Assembly: GCF_013204855.1 (NCBI RefSeq)
Contig: NZ_JABMKZ010000033.1
Location: forward strand, 1 to 64,000
Direction of reading: 5' to 3'
Origin: Paenibacillus alba
Lineage (GTDB): Bacteria > Bacillota > Bacilli > Paenibacillales > NBRC-103111
Length of the DNA: 64,000 nucleotides
In this document: piece by piece, positions 17,306 to 25,409 of the stretch
Numbering within the stretch: the first letter of the stretch is position 1
How the letters are laid out: each line of letters begins with the position of its first letter
Made by a program: the position numbers and the translations under genes
Notes under the pieces: model-generated
Seen by the model: only the letters and a program-made list of their open reading frames with translations
Databases searched by the model: none
What the model was told of the DNA's origin: nothing

Positions 17306-18250
17306 ATGAATAAAGCCAAAGTTCAGTTTCTTAATGTCGGTTGGGGTGACGCTCATCTGATTCAGCATCCTTCAGGCACCGTTTCATTAATCGACGGAGG
17401 GGATGGCACATTCTCAGATGAACAGGATCATCCCTTATTATGGATGAACCGGAATAAGAAGGATTGCTTGGAATGGTTGATCCTGACCCATATTCACAAT
17501 GACCATCTGCAAGGACTCCTGGATATTGCGAAGGTTAAAATAGTCAAAAAGGCGATATTGCCCTACAAACCGTTCCTCCTTCCGCCAAAGCAGCTTGTTC
17601 AAGAGCAGGATGACAGCTTCGCAATGAGAGTTTATCTGATGTTAGCTTCCTATTTGGAGTTAATTGAAGTATTAGCCGAGCAAGGGACTGAAATAAAATG
17701 GCGTGACGAGTACGGATCTAACGCTGATTCCGTGATATGGTCGGAGGACGGCATTAGGCTTTCGCAGCTTTATCCGTGGAAAGGTGATTCATTGCCGGCT
17801 TACGAACGTTTAGCGAGCATTCTTCCTCATTTTAGCGCTGAAGGTAAAGAAGTGTGTGAAACCCTCATTGATTTCTTTGAATTATCGAACCATGATAGCT
17901 CGGTATATCGGCTCAGCGATGAGCAAGATTTGAAGTCGAGCGTGCTTTTTGGTGGTGATCTGTTGGAACCAGAGTGGGAGCGCCTCGCTCAGCGGACAGA
18001 TATCAGCAGCCTGATATGGAAAGTATCGCACCATGGCATGCAGGACGGCTTTAATTCCCGCATTCTAGCCTGGATTAAGCCTGAGCACTGCATCATCCCT
18101 ATTAGTCTGGAGCGGTCAATCCCTTTGCAAGAAGAGTGGAATGAACTTCGTTTGTGTACGAAGGCTACCCTGTACATGACAGGCAGCTTCGCTTCTGGGG
18201 AAAAACGCCAAATACATAGCGAAGGTATCTTAGTTGAAGTTGGTAATTAA
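17306..18250 (+). CDS. Metallo-beta-lactamase-fold hydrolase, ComEC/Rec2-like
   Basis: 314 residues, soluble. The metal site THIHNDHLQG gives H62, H64, D66 and H67; SLIDGGDG (residues 27-34) and a later VSHHG motif complete the fold. VQFLNVGWGDAHLIQHPSG is the hallmark of the ComEC-type stand-alone MBL proteins, many of which act on phosphodiesters. In an operon with an organophosphate-type transporter, a phosphodiesterase or phosphoesterase role is plausible but unproven. RBS AAGAGGAG. Confidence 0.8.
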   Translation: MNKAKVQFLNVGWGDAHLIQHPSGTVSLIDGGDGTFSDEQDHPLLWMNRNKKDCLEWLILTHIHNDHLQGLLDIAKVKIVKKAILPYKPFLLPPKQLVQEQDDSFAMRVYLMLASYLELIEVLAEQGTEIKWRDEYGSNADSVIWSEDGIRLSQLYPWKGDSLPAYERLASILPHFSAEGKEVCETLIDFFELSNHDSSVYRLSDEQDLKSSVLFGGDLLEPEWERLAQRTDISSLIWKVSHHGMQDGFNSRILAWIKPEHCIIPISLERSIPLQEEWNELRLCTKATLYMTGSFASGEKRQIHSEGILVEVGN

Positions 18251-18289
18251 TTGGTGGGAAATGGAAGCTATGAGACTGGGGCGCAATCT

Positions 18290-18733
18290 ATGCTAGGAAA
18301 TAAATTCAGCCTTTTGCTTGCTTTTTCAGCGGGCTTGTTAGGTGTTACACAAGGAATGATCAATGCTTATATCGGCAAAATACAGGGCCAATACGGCATG
18401 ATTATCGGTGTTTCGGCTGCGCAAATTGCGCTTGCCACTTTTTTATTATGGCGGGTCAAATCGGCTCCTCCCTTGCAGCAGCAGGTGATTCCATGGATGG
18501 GAATTGCAGGAATTATGGGAGTCTGCATCATGTTTGGGGTTTCCTATGCCGCAGGGAAAATTGGAACCCTTCCGGTTTTTGTTTTGATCATGGCCGGGCA
18601 GTTAATTGCTTCAACCGTTATCGATCATTTTGGACTCATGGGCGTCCCTCAAAGCCCTGTTAACTTTGCTAAATTAAGCAGCATACTGCTTATCATGACG
18701 GGGGTTTTGTGCTTAATCAAATCATCCCAATAA
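18290..18733 (+). CDS. DMT/YdcZ-type small membrane transporter
   Basis: About 147 residues with five hydrophobic helices. It fits the DUF606/YdcZ family of small drug/metabolite transporters, including the typical ends SAGLLGVTQGMINAYIG and GQLIASTVIDHFGLMGVP. ATG at 18290 starts the usual family N-terminus; the frame is open back to a TTG at 18251 immediately after the MBL stop. Its 3' end is followed by the phosphatase gene 32 nt later. Role in the cluster unknown, perhaps export of a product. Confidence 0.75.
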   Translation: MLGNKFSLLLAFSAGLLGVTQGMINAYIGKIQGQYGMIIGVSAAQIALATFLLWRVKSAPPLQQQVIPWMGIAGIMGVCIMFGVSYAAGKIGTLPVFVLIMAGQLIASTVIDHFGLMGVPQSPVNFAKLSSILLIMTGVLCLIKSSQ

Positions 18734-18765
18734 ACCCATTTGACAGCTTGATGAGAGGAGAACAT

Positions 18766-19584
18766 ATGAATGAACAACTAGCGTACGAAGATGCTATCAT
18801 GCAGGACGCAATCCGGTATGTCAAAGCAGCCGGTGGATTAATCATGGAACTCATGAAGAAACCTTTGCAAATTCAGGAAAAAAAGAACCAAGCCGATCTG
18901 GTGACCAAAGTGGATATGCATAGTGAACATTTCCTTCGCGATCAAATTTGTCGGGATTACCCGGATCACTGGATTTTATCGGAGGAAACCGATGGGGGGC
19001 GGGAGGATTCCCATCACATGCTGCTGGAGCCGCGCCAAGGATACGGATGGATTATTGACCCGATAGACGGCACAATCAATTTTATCCATCATCTGTCCCA
19101 TTTTGCCATTTCCATAGGCGTCATGAAAGACGGGTGCCCGTTAATCGGAATCGTGTATAATCCAGTGACAGATGAGCTTTACTCGGCTCGGAAACACGGA
19201 GGCGCTTTTCTGAATGATCATCCCCTTCATGTCGGGCAGGAACAAGACATCTGCGAAGCCCTGTTGGCAACAGGATTTCAGGCCAAAGACTGGAAACCGA
19301 ACTCCGTCGTTGTGGAGCAAATCGGACGGATGACAGGCAAGGCTCGGAGCGTGCGCATTTTGGGGGCAGCCAGTCTGGATCTTTGCCTCGTCGCGTCCGG
19401 AGGATTAACCGGATTCTGGCATGATGGACTGTATCCGTGGGATGTCGCCGCAGGTCTCGTCATCTTGCAGGAAGCGGGCGGCCAGATAACCAATGCGGCA
19501 GGAAAGCCTTTTGAATTAAGCGATACCACCTTGGTGGCATCGAATTCAGTGATTCATGAGGCTTTGATTTCTATTTTGCTTTGA
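18766..19584 (+). CDS. Inositol monophosphatase family protein
   Basis: 272 residues. The magnesium-dependent phosphatase motifs are complete: EEKNQADLVTKVD, ILSEETDGG, WIIDPIDGTINFIH and WDVAAGLVILQEAGG. The family hydrolyses inositol phosphates, fructose-1,6-bisphosphate, histidinol phosphate or related sugar phosphates. As the last gene of the ABC/MBL cluster it could dephosphorylate an imported phosphate ester. ATG at 18766 follows GAGAGGAGAACAT. Confidence 0.9.
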   Translation: MNEQLAYEDAIMQDAIRYVKAAGGLIMELMKKPLQIQEKKNQADLVTKVDMHSEHFLRDQICRDYPDHWILSEETDGGREDSHHMLLEPRQGYGWIIDPIDGTINFIHHLSHFAISIGVMKDGCPLIGIVYNPVTDELYSARKHGGAFLNDHPLHVGQEQDICEALLATGFQAKDWKPNSVVVEQIGRMTGKARSVRILGAASLDLCLVASGGLTGFWHDGLYPWDVAAGLVILQEAGGQITNAAGKPFELSDTTLVASNSVIHEALISILL

Positions 19585-19599
19585 AATGTTGGGGGGCAG

Positions 19600-20012
19600 C
19601 GAGCCGGCTAGAGAGGCAGTCTCACTGGCCAATCCGCCCCGGCGCTGCCCCGAGCGGGCGAAAAAAGCAGTCTCAGCTGCGAAAAGTGGCCTGGGTTGAG
19701 GGATAGAAGAGCGAGGCTGCCGAAAAGGCAGTCTCTTTGGCTTGCCTGCCCAGGACCCGCCCCGAGCGGGCGAATAAAGCAGTCTCAGCCACCAAAAGTG
19801 GCCTGAGCCGCGAAAAAGAAGAGCGAGCCTGCCGAAAAGGCAGTCTCAGCGGCGAATCCGCCGCCTCCCGGCCCCGAGCCGGCGAAAAAAGCAGTCTCAG
19901 CCCCCAAAAGTGTCCTGAGTCGCAAAAAAGAAGAGTGAGCCTGCCGAAAAGGCAGTCTCAGGGCGCAATCCGCCGCGTCCCGGCCCCGAGCCGGCGAAAA
20001 AAGCAGTCTCAG
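19600..20012. repeat. 112-bp GC-rich tandem repeat, about 3.7 copies
   Basis: The anchor GCAGTCTCAGC starts at 19667, 19779, 19891 and 20003, exactly 112 bp apart. Each unit holds AAAGGCAGTCTC, then CGAGC(G/C)GGCGAAAAAAG, AAAAGTGnCCTGAG and a GAAGAGnGAGCCTGCCG segment. Open frames across it are a by-product of the repeat. The last copy runs into the 3' end of the nuclease gene at 20009. Confidence 0.85.
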
Positions 20013-20710
20013 CCACCTCTAAACTGATTTTGCTCTTCCCAGATGCCTTGTGTATGCTCATGCAAACGGTAGCTCCTAATACACTTTGTTCCGCTTCCGG
20101 CGGGCTTGAGTAATCGTTTTTCAGTCATGGCTTTAAGAATGTCACATGATTTTTTTATACCAAAATGGAGAAGGTGGCTCACATAACTTGGTTTAATTAC
20201 GCCGTTGCCAGAGAGAGCTAGGCGGATAATCTCGCTCTCAATGTGGTTGATGGTTATATCTGCTAACGTTCGTCCACTAAGGAATCGTCCCATAAATTGC
20301 TGCAGGATTTGTTCGCACATTCTGGGACGATCTTTAACGTCGTCGAAGGAAAAACGGAGGATCTTCCAGCCATCGATGATGAGATGGTTTTGGCGAATCC
20401 ACTGATCAGCAAATTGGGTGCGGGTTATTTGTGTGGAATGAGGACCATAACCATCAATTTCGATAGCTAGCTTTAAAGCATGATGAAAAAAAGCGAAATC
20501 TAGAAATCGGGTGCCATCTCGGAAATCCTTGATTTCATACTCAGGATGCAGGTTGTTAAAGTTGCGGAATGCCGGCCACCAAACTTGTTGCAGAAATAGT
20601 TTTTCTCCGTGACCTAACCCTTCTTTAAGCTTCCGTAATCGTTCTCCTTTCCGCACAGCGAGATGCTGCACTAAGAAATTTTCAATAGCAAGTTGCCTGG
20701 CTTCATTCAA
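20009..20710 (-). CDS. DUF559/Vsr-like PD-(D/E)XK endonuclease-domain protein
   Basis: The best start is TTG at 20710, with AAAGGAGG 8 nt upstream; a longer frame runs to 20857 but without a site. The 233-residue product contains RFLDFAFFHHALKLAIEIDG, with Asp, then E-x-D, then G, the arrangement of DUF559/Vsr-type nucleases, followed by WKILRFSFDDV. The C-terminal 90 residues look like a winged helix (VIKPSYVSHLLHFGIKKSCDILKAMTEKRLL), an unusual addition that could give DNA binding. The leader carries a 15-bp imperfect hairpin. No modification gene is adjacent. Function unknown. Confidence 0.7.
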   Translation of the reverse strand: MNEARQLAIENFLVQHLAVRKGERLRKLKEGLGHGEKLFLQQVWWPAFRNFNNLHPEYEIKDFRDGTRFLDFAFFHHALKLAIEIDGYGPHSTQITRTQFADQWIRQNHLIIDGWKILRFSFDDVKDRPRMCEQILQQFMGRFLSGRTLADITINHIESEIIRLALSGNGVIKPSYVSHLLHFGIKKSCDILKAMTEKRLLKPAGSGTKCIRSYRLHEHTQGIWEEQNQFRGG

Positions 20711-20738
20711 CGGACATGCCTCCTTTAGAAATAAATAA

Positions 20739-20782
20739 GCCGCTCTTCGAGTTAAACAGCGAATGCTGACTCGAAAAGCGGC
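20739..20782 (-). promoter_or_regulatory. Hairpin in the leader of the nuclease gene
   Basis: GCCGCTCTTCGAGTT (20739-20753) and GACTCGAAAAGCGGC (20768-20782) pair at 13 of 15 positions around a 14-nt loop. It lies 29 nt before the TTG start, outside the ribosome site; it might be a transcript-stability or attenuation structure. The rest of 20783-21096 shows nothing I can name. Confidence 0.5.
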
Positions 20783-21096
20783 GTGTACTTCACAGCCGAA
20801 TGATTCATGATATTCCTTTTGATCCTTAATTGAAAAAAAACATATCACAAGAAACAATTTAAAGATAGGTGCTTTTGTAAAAAATGGATGGATTCCATAG
20901 AAAAAAGAAGGTTTATATGGACTGTTTTTATGGAGTCAATAAGTCTCCTTGTAAGTTTTCGCTGCGTTGACAGAAGAACCGCACAACGATCTGGAAAGTT
21001 AATCTGGATCAGCTTCGCAAAATGAAGCCCTTGTCCACCAGCCTGACGTGTGGTTATAATGGGTTCACCAAGCCTATAAAGGAGTTACTTGCTGTT

Positions 21097-22428
21097 ATGG
21101 ATACTGCAAATCGGATCGCGATAGGGATACTCGGGCCAGAAGCGCTGGTGAATAAGGTACTGCATGTCATCACCTCATCATTTCCATCTTTTCATCCTGT
21201 AGCTAGAATATGCTCTGTAGAAGAAGCTTCAGCGGCAGCGGAACAGCTGTTAAGAGAAGTAGAGGTGCTCCTGATTACGGGACCGACACTGTATCGCAGG
21301 GTGAAGGAGCAGGTGATCACACCGCTGCCCGTGCATGTAATTCCACTGACAGACACCGGGCTGATCAGTGCGCTTTATCGTCTCAAAAGCGAACATTGGC
21401 ACAGCCCCAGCGGGATTGTGTTCAGCGTTGATTCCTTCACCTCTTCTGCGATTGGGAGAATCGTTGCTGAAATTGGCGAGAAGCCCGCGAGCTTCCTTGT
21501 GTATGACGGACAACCTTATCCGCAGGCGGATGAGCTCGTGAAATTTCATGCGGAAGCTTATCGAGGTGGAAGCTCGCAAGCCGCGCTTACAACGGAAAGC
21601 GAAGTTGCGGAAGCACTGACCAGAGACGGAATCCCCTGTGAATGGATTAAGCCGACGGACCAGAATATCACCGTTGTGCTCGAGCGGGCCTTGTTGTCTA
21701 CGGAAACCAGACGAAGCAAGGAAGCACAGATTCTCGTCGGAATGCTTAATGTGGATGATTTTGGCAAACGGCTGCAATTAAAGGGCTCTGAGCACGATAT
21801 TCAGCGGTTTAAGCTGGATATTCACAGAAAGCTGATTGATTATGTAGAATCGCTGGATGGTTATTTGACACATCTGGGAGCAGATGAGTATTTATTTTTC
21901 ACGACCCGGGGCATCTTCGAGCGGGAGACGGTTGGCTACAAAACAGTGCCATTAGCCCGAGAGATTTGGAAATCGCTGGGTTTGTCGCTAAGCATGGGGA
22001 TTGGCTTTGGACGTAGTGCGAATGAAGCGGGCACACATGCGCGTTTGGCTCTTAGACGATGTAAGGAGGCTGGAGGCAACACTTGTTTCATTGTTCGTGA
22101 GGATAAAACGCTGATCGGACCGCTGGAAATGGCGGATTCGCTAAGCCGTGACTTGTCGGTAACCGACCCCGAGCTGCTGAAAAAAGCCGAAGATGCAGGA
22201 ATGACCTCCGCCTATTTAAGCCGGCTGCTCACAACTGTGGCGAGGACAAGCAAGCTGGATTACGAGGTGCATGATTTAGCAGCTATTCTTGGAATTACGG
22301 TGAGAAGCACGCACCGCTTGCTGCTGCAATGGATGGATCATGATCTAATTACCATAGCTGGTTCTGTGAAAGTGCCCAAGGGAAGGCCGAAGCAGTTGTT
22401 TCATCTCTCTTTTTTGGAAAATGTGTAG
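21097..22428 (+). CDS. Regulator with degenerate GGDEF-like domain and C-terminal helix-turn-helix
   Basis: 443 residues from ATG 21097 (AAAGGAG 12 nt upstream). Three parts are seen. Residues 1-190 form an alpha/beta sensor-like region (GILGPEALVNKVLHVI, LLITGPTLYRRV, GIVFSVDSFTSSAIGRI) that recalls PrpR-N-type sensing domains. Residues 205-345 look like a nucleotidyl-cyclase-fold domain with LGADEYLFF in place of GGDEF and LSMGIGFGRSANEAGTHARLA as the companion motif. The final 75 residues form a winged helix (VHDLAAILGITVRSTHRLLLQWMDHDLI). It probably controls the cluster that begins 165 nt downstream. Family not confidently recognised. Confidence 0.65.
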   Translation: MDTANRIAIGILGPEALVNKVLHVITSSFPSFHPVARICSVEEASAAAEQLLREVEVLLITGPTLYRRVKEQVITPLPVHVIPLTDTGLISALYRLKSEHWHSPSGIVFSVDSFTSSAIGRIVAEIGEKPASFLVYDGQPYPQADELVKFHAEAYRGGSSQAALTTESEVAEALTRDGIPCEWIKPTDQNITVVLERALLSTETRRSKEAQILVGMLNVDDFGKRLQLKGSEHDIQRFKLDIHRKLIDYVESLDGYLTHLGADEYLFFTTRGIFERETVGYKTVPLAREIWKSLGLSLSMGIGFGRSANEAGTHARLALRRCKEAGGNTCFIVREDKTLIGPLEMADSLSRDLSVTDPELLKKAEDAGMTSAYLSRLLTTVARTSKLDYEVHDLAAILGITVRSTHRLLLQWMDHDLITIAGSVKVPKGRPKQLFHLSFLENV

Positions 22429-22519
22429 CCCCAAAAGCGCAAGTCGATACCGCTAATGTCAAAAGCCCGAGCTAGGACAGAGGCGGTTTTTATGCCACAT
22501 TTAAAGACGATTAATAGAT

Positions 22520-22549
22520 TTGTCTTTTATATATTTGGCAAGTTATACT
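22520..22549 (+). promoter_or_regulatory. Probable promoter of the 22.6 kb cluster
   Basis: TTGTCT (22520-22525), 18-nt spacer, TATACT (22544-22549), about 44 nt upstream of the first start codon. Confidence 0.5.
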
Positions 22550-22592
22550 TTCATCAGAATCGATTATTTGCAATGGATGAGAGGGGTAACAG

Positions 22593-23612
22593 ATGATGAG
22601 AACATTGGCAGATTTGGAACAAGTAATGGCGGAGCCATCGGCCGAGTTAATAGCATTTATGCAGGAATTGGACGGGGATATTATGCTTCTGGGCGTTGGT
22701 GGCAAAATGGGACCGAGCCTCGCAAAGCTAGCTATGAATGCAATCTCAGCGGCAGGCGTCAAGAAAACCGTCTATGGGGTGTCACGTTTCTCTGAAGCGG
22801 GATTAAAAGACGAGCTTCAGTCCTATGGCATACAAACCATTGCCTGCGATCTGCTTAACGATCAAGCTCTACAAGAGCTTCCTGATGTCAAAAATGTCAT
22901 TTACATGGCAGGTACGAAGTTCGGTACGACAGGCAAGGAGCATTTTACATGGATTATGAATGCGTATTTGCCAGGGCGGGTAGCGGAGAAGTTTCGCGAC
23001 TCCCGTATCGTCGTGTTTTCGACAGGCAATGTCTACCCATTCACCCCAGTATCTTATGGCGGAGCGCATGAAGCAATTGCTCCAGCACCAATCGGAGAAT
23101 ATGGTCAATCCTGCTTGGGTCGTGAGAGAGTGTTCGAGCATTATAGTCAAAAGAACGGAACGCCAGTCCTTGTGTACCGCTTGAACTATGCCATTGACCT
23201 GCGTTACGGAGTTCTGCTGGAGATTGCAAAGTCCATTAAAGAGGGGCGTGCCATTGATTTATCCATGGGGCATTTCAACTGTATTTGGCAAGGGGATGCG
23301 AATGAAATCGCGATTCGTTCCTTGCTTGCGACACAAAGCCCAGCCAATTTCTTGAATGTGACCGGACCTGAGACGGTTTCTGTGAAATATGCAGCACAGC
23401 AGCTAGGGCAGCGCTTGGGCATTGAACCGCAGTTCGTTGGCGAGGAATCCGAAACCGCATTATTGAGCAATGCTGCGAAGAGTATGAAGCTGTTTGGCTA
23501 CCCGCGGATTTCGCTTCTACAAATGTTTGATTGGGTTGCGGAATGGCTTCAGCATGGTGGAAGCATGATCAATAAACCAACACATTTCCAAGAAAGAGAG
23601 GGGAAATTCTAA
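22593..23612 (+). CDS. NAD-dependent epimerase/dehydratase family protein
   Basis: 339 residues in an extended SDR Rossmann fold. The cofactor loop appears as LLGVGGKMGPSLA (residues 31-43), a variant of GxxGxxG, followed by NVIYMAGTKFG. S-x24-Y-x3-K is modified: FSTGNVYPF is followed by a region without a clean YxxxK, so the catalytic Tyr-Lys pair may be altered. Either ATG 22593 or 22596 can serve with GAGAGGGG. It is the first gene of a tightly packed operon and lies 2 nt before a DHDPS-family gene, a pairing seen in sugar-acid catabolism. Confidence 0.8.
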   Translation: MMRTLADLEQVMAEPSAELIAFMQELDGDIMLLGVGGKMGPSLAKLAMNAISAAGVKKTVYGVSRFSEAGLKDELQSYGIQTIACDLLNDQALQELPDVKNVIYMAGTKFGTTGKEHFTWIMNAYLPGRVAEKFRDSRIVVFSTGNVYPFTPVSYGGAHEAIAPAPIGEYGQSCLGRERVFEHYSQKNGTPVLVYRLNYAIDLRYGVLLEIAKSIKEGRAIDLSMGHFNCIWQGDANEIAIRSLLATQSPANFLNVTGPETVSVKYAAQQLGQRLGIEPQFVGEESETALLSNAAKSMKLFGYPRISLLQMFDWVAEWLQHGGSMINKPTHFQEREGKF

Positions 23613-23614
23613 GC

Positions 23615-24682
23615 ATGGCGACACGACGGGAATTAACCACGCAGCAGCACATCGCGCTTCATGACGGGCTTGTTATTCCGGCACATCCCCTTGCTTTGGA
23701 TGAGAACCGGCAATTGGATGAGCAAAGTCAGCGGGCATTGTCTCGTTATTATACAGCAGCAGGTGCAGGCGGCATCGCAGTAGGTGTGCACTCTACGCAA
23801 TTCGAGATTCGCGAGCCGCAGCACAACTTGTTCGAAAAGGTGCTGCGCATGGCATCGGAAGAGGTTGATCGTGCTGGACTGACACGTCCTTTTATCAAGG
23901 TTGCCGGGATTTGCGGCCCGACAGAACAGGCGCTGCATGAAACGGATATCGCGATTGAGCTGGGGTATGACACAGGGCTGCTTTCGATGGGGGGCCTTGG
24001 TCATTGGAGTGAAGCGCAAATATTGGAGCGTACAGTCAAAATTGCAGAAAAAATACCAGTGATCGGCTTTTATTTGCAGCCTTCTGTTGGTGGCAAGGTG
24101 TTTAGCTTTGACTTTTGGAAAGAGTTTGCGAACATTCCAGGCATCGTTGCAATAAAAATGGCGCCATTTAACCGCTACCAAACGATTGATGTCGCTCGTG
24201 CCGTTTGCTATTCGAGCCGTCGCGATGAAATCGCCCTCTATACAGGTAATGACGATAATATTGTCAATGATCTATTGACCGTATATCGGTTCCAAGTTGC
24301 AGGCCAATCCGTGGAGAAACGCATTGTCGGCGGCCTCTTAGGCCATTGGGCGGTTTGGACACACAAAGCGGTTGAACTGCTTGAGGAAGTGAAGAAAGCT
24401 AGACAGAACGAGTCCATCTCTTTGGATTGGCTCACTCGGAATGTAGAGGTTACGGATACGAATGCTGCGTTTTTCGATCCGGCGCATGCTTTTGCAGGCT
24501 GTATCCCTGGGATTCATGAGGTACTGCGTCGACAAGGGTTAATGAAAGGTACGTGGTGCTTGAATCCGCATGAGCAGCTGTCCCCAGGACAATCCGAGGA
24601 AATCGACCTGATGTACCGTGATTATCCGCACTTGCATGATGATGCGTTTGTGAACAAGCATTTGGCTGAATGGTTGGAATAA
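23615..24682 (+). CDS. Dihydrodipicolinate synthase family aldolase
   Basis: 355 residues, TIM-barrel class I aldolase fold. The Schiff-base lysine is K181 in GIVAIKMAPF and the associated tyrosine is Y153 in GFYLQPS. It is longer than DapA (about 290) and sits in a catabolic cluster, so it is more likely a lyase or dehydratase for a 2-keto acid than a lysine-pathway enzyme. It starts 2 nt after the epimerase stop with RBS GAGAGGGG. Confidence 0.85.
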   Translation: MATRRELTTQQHIALHDGLVIPAHPLALDENRQLDEQSQRALSRYYTAAGAGGIAVGVHSTQFEIREPQHNLFEKVLRMASEEVDRAGLTRPFIKVAGICGPTEQALHETDIAIELGYDTGLLSMGGLGHWSEAQILERTVKIAEKIPVIGFYLQPSVGGKVFSFDFWKEFANIPGIVAIKMAPFNRYQTIDVARAVCYSSRRDEIALYTGNDDNIVNDLLTVYRFQVAGQSVEKRIVGGLLGHWAVWTHKAVELLEEVKKARQNESISLDWLTRNVEVTDTNAAFFDPAHAFAGCIPGIHEVLRRQGLMKGTWCLNPHEQLSPGQSEEIDLMYRDYPHLHDDAFVNKHLAEWLE

Positions 24683-24695
24683 TGGAGGAGATTGC

Positions 24696-25364
24696 GTGCG
24701 GTTTAAAGACGTATTTTCGATCATTGGACCTGATATGATTGGACCTTCCAGCTCGCATACCGCCGGAGCTGTGCGAATCGGATTAGCTGCACGTCAATTG
24801 TTCGGCAGGCTGCCGCAGCGCGCTGAGCTTTATCTGTATGGCTCCTTCGCTGAGACTTATCAAGGCCATGGAACAGATGTTGCGCTGGCGGCTGGACTGC
24901 TCGGCTGGGGAACGGATAATGAGCGGATTCCGGATGCGTTAGCTGCGGCCGAGGATCTAGGGGTGGAACTGGTTTTTATTCCATCGCAAGGCATTGTCGG
25001 ACATCCCAATACTGTAAGGATCTGCTTGAAGGCAGAAGGGATAGCAGATTTGAGTGTGCTAGGTACTTCAATCGGTGGCGGAAATATTGAAATTGTCGGA
25101 ATTGATGATTTCGATGTACGCTTCTCAGCCAGCTTTCCGACTATGGTCATTACACATTCAGACCGTGCGGGAATGCTTGCTGAGATTACCTCCTGTTTTT
25201 CTCAAAACGGTGTGAACATAGGCTCTATGGATGTTGACCGCCGAAGCCGCAGCGGTGAAGCGCTGACAGTCATTGAGGCGGACAGCAGCTTTCCTGAGGA
25301 GCTAGTGCAAGCGATATTAGAAATAAAAGCGGATCTGTCCATACGTATCCTAGATCTTTCGTGA
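24696..25364 (+). CDS. sdaAB: L-serine ammonia-lyase, iron-sulfur-dependent, beta subunit
   Basis: 222 residues starting with GTG at 24696 behind GGAGGAG. The N-terminal GPDMIGPSSSHTAGAVRIGLAA motif is diagnostic, and residues 147-222 form an ACT-like regulatory domain (MVITHSDRAGMLAEITSCFS). With the alpha subunit it makes pyruvate and ammonia from L-serine, or acts on a related beta-hydroxy amino acid. It lies 45 nt before sdaAA. Confidence 0.93.
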   Translation: MRFKDVFSIIGPDMIGPSSSHTAGAVRIGLAARQLFGRLPQRAELYLYGSFAETYQGHGTDVALAAGLLGWGTDNERIPDALAAAEDLGVELVFIPSQGIVGHPNTVRICLKAEGIADLSVLGTSIGGGNIEIVGIDDFDVRFSASFPTMVITHSDRAGMLAEITSCFSQNGVNIGSMDVDRRSRSGEALTVIEADSSFPEELVQAILEIKADLSIRILDLS

Positions 25365-25409
25365 TCGGTTATGACGATTAAAAAGGGATAATCAAGCCCA
25401 GGAGGTTAT

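Noticed and set aside
19737..20027. 96-residue ORF on the plus strand
   Set aside because: It lies inside the 112-bp tandem repeat and its protein just mirrors the repeat period.
20711..20857. N-terminal extension of the DUF559-type protein
   Set aside because: The leader contains a hairpin and AAAGGAGG before TTG 20710, so translation most likely begins there.
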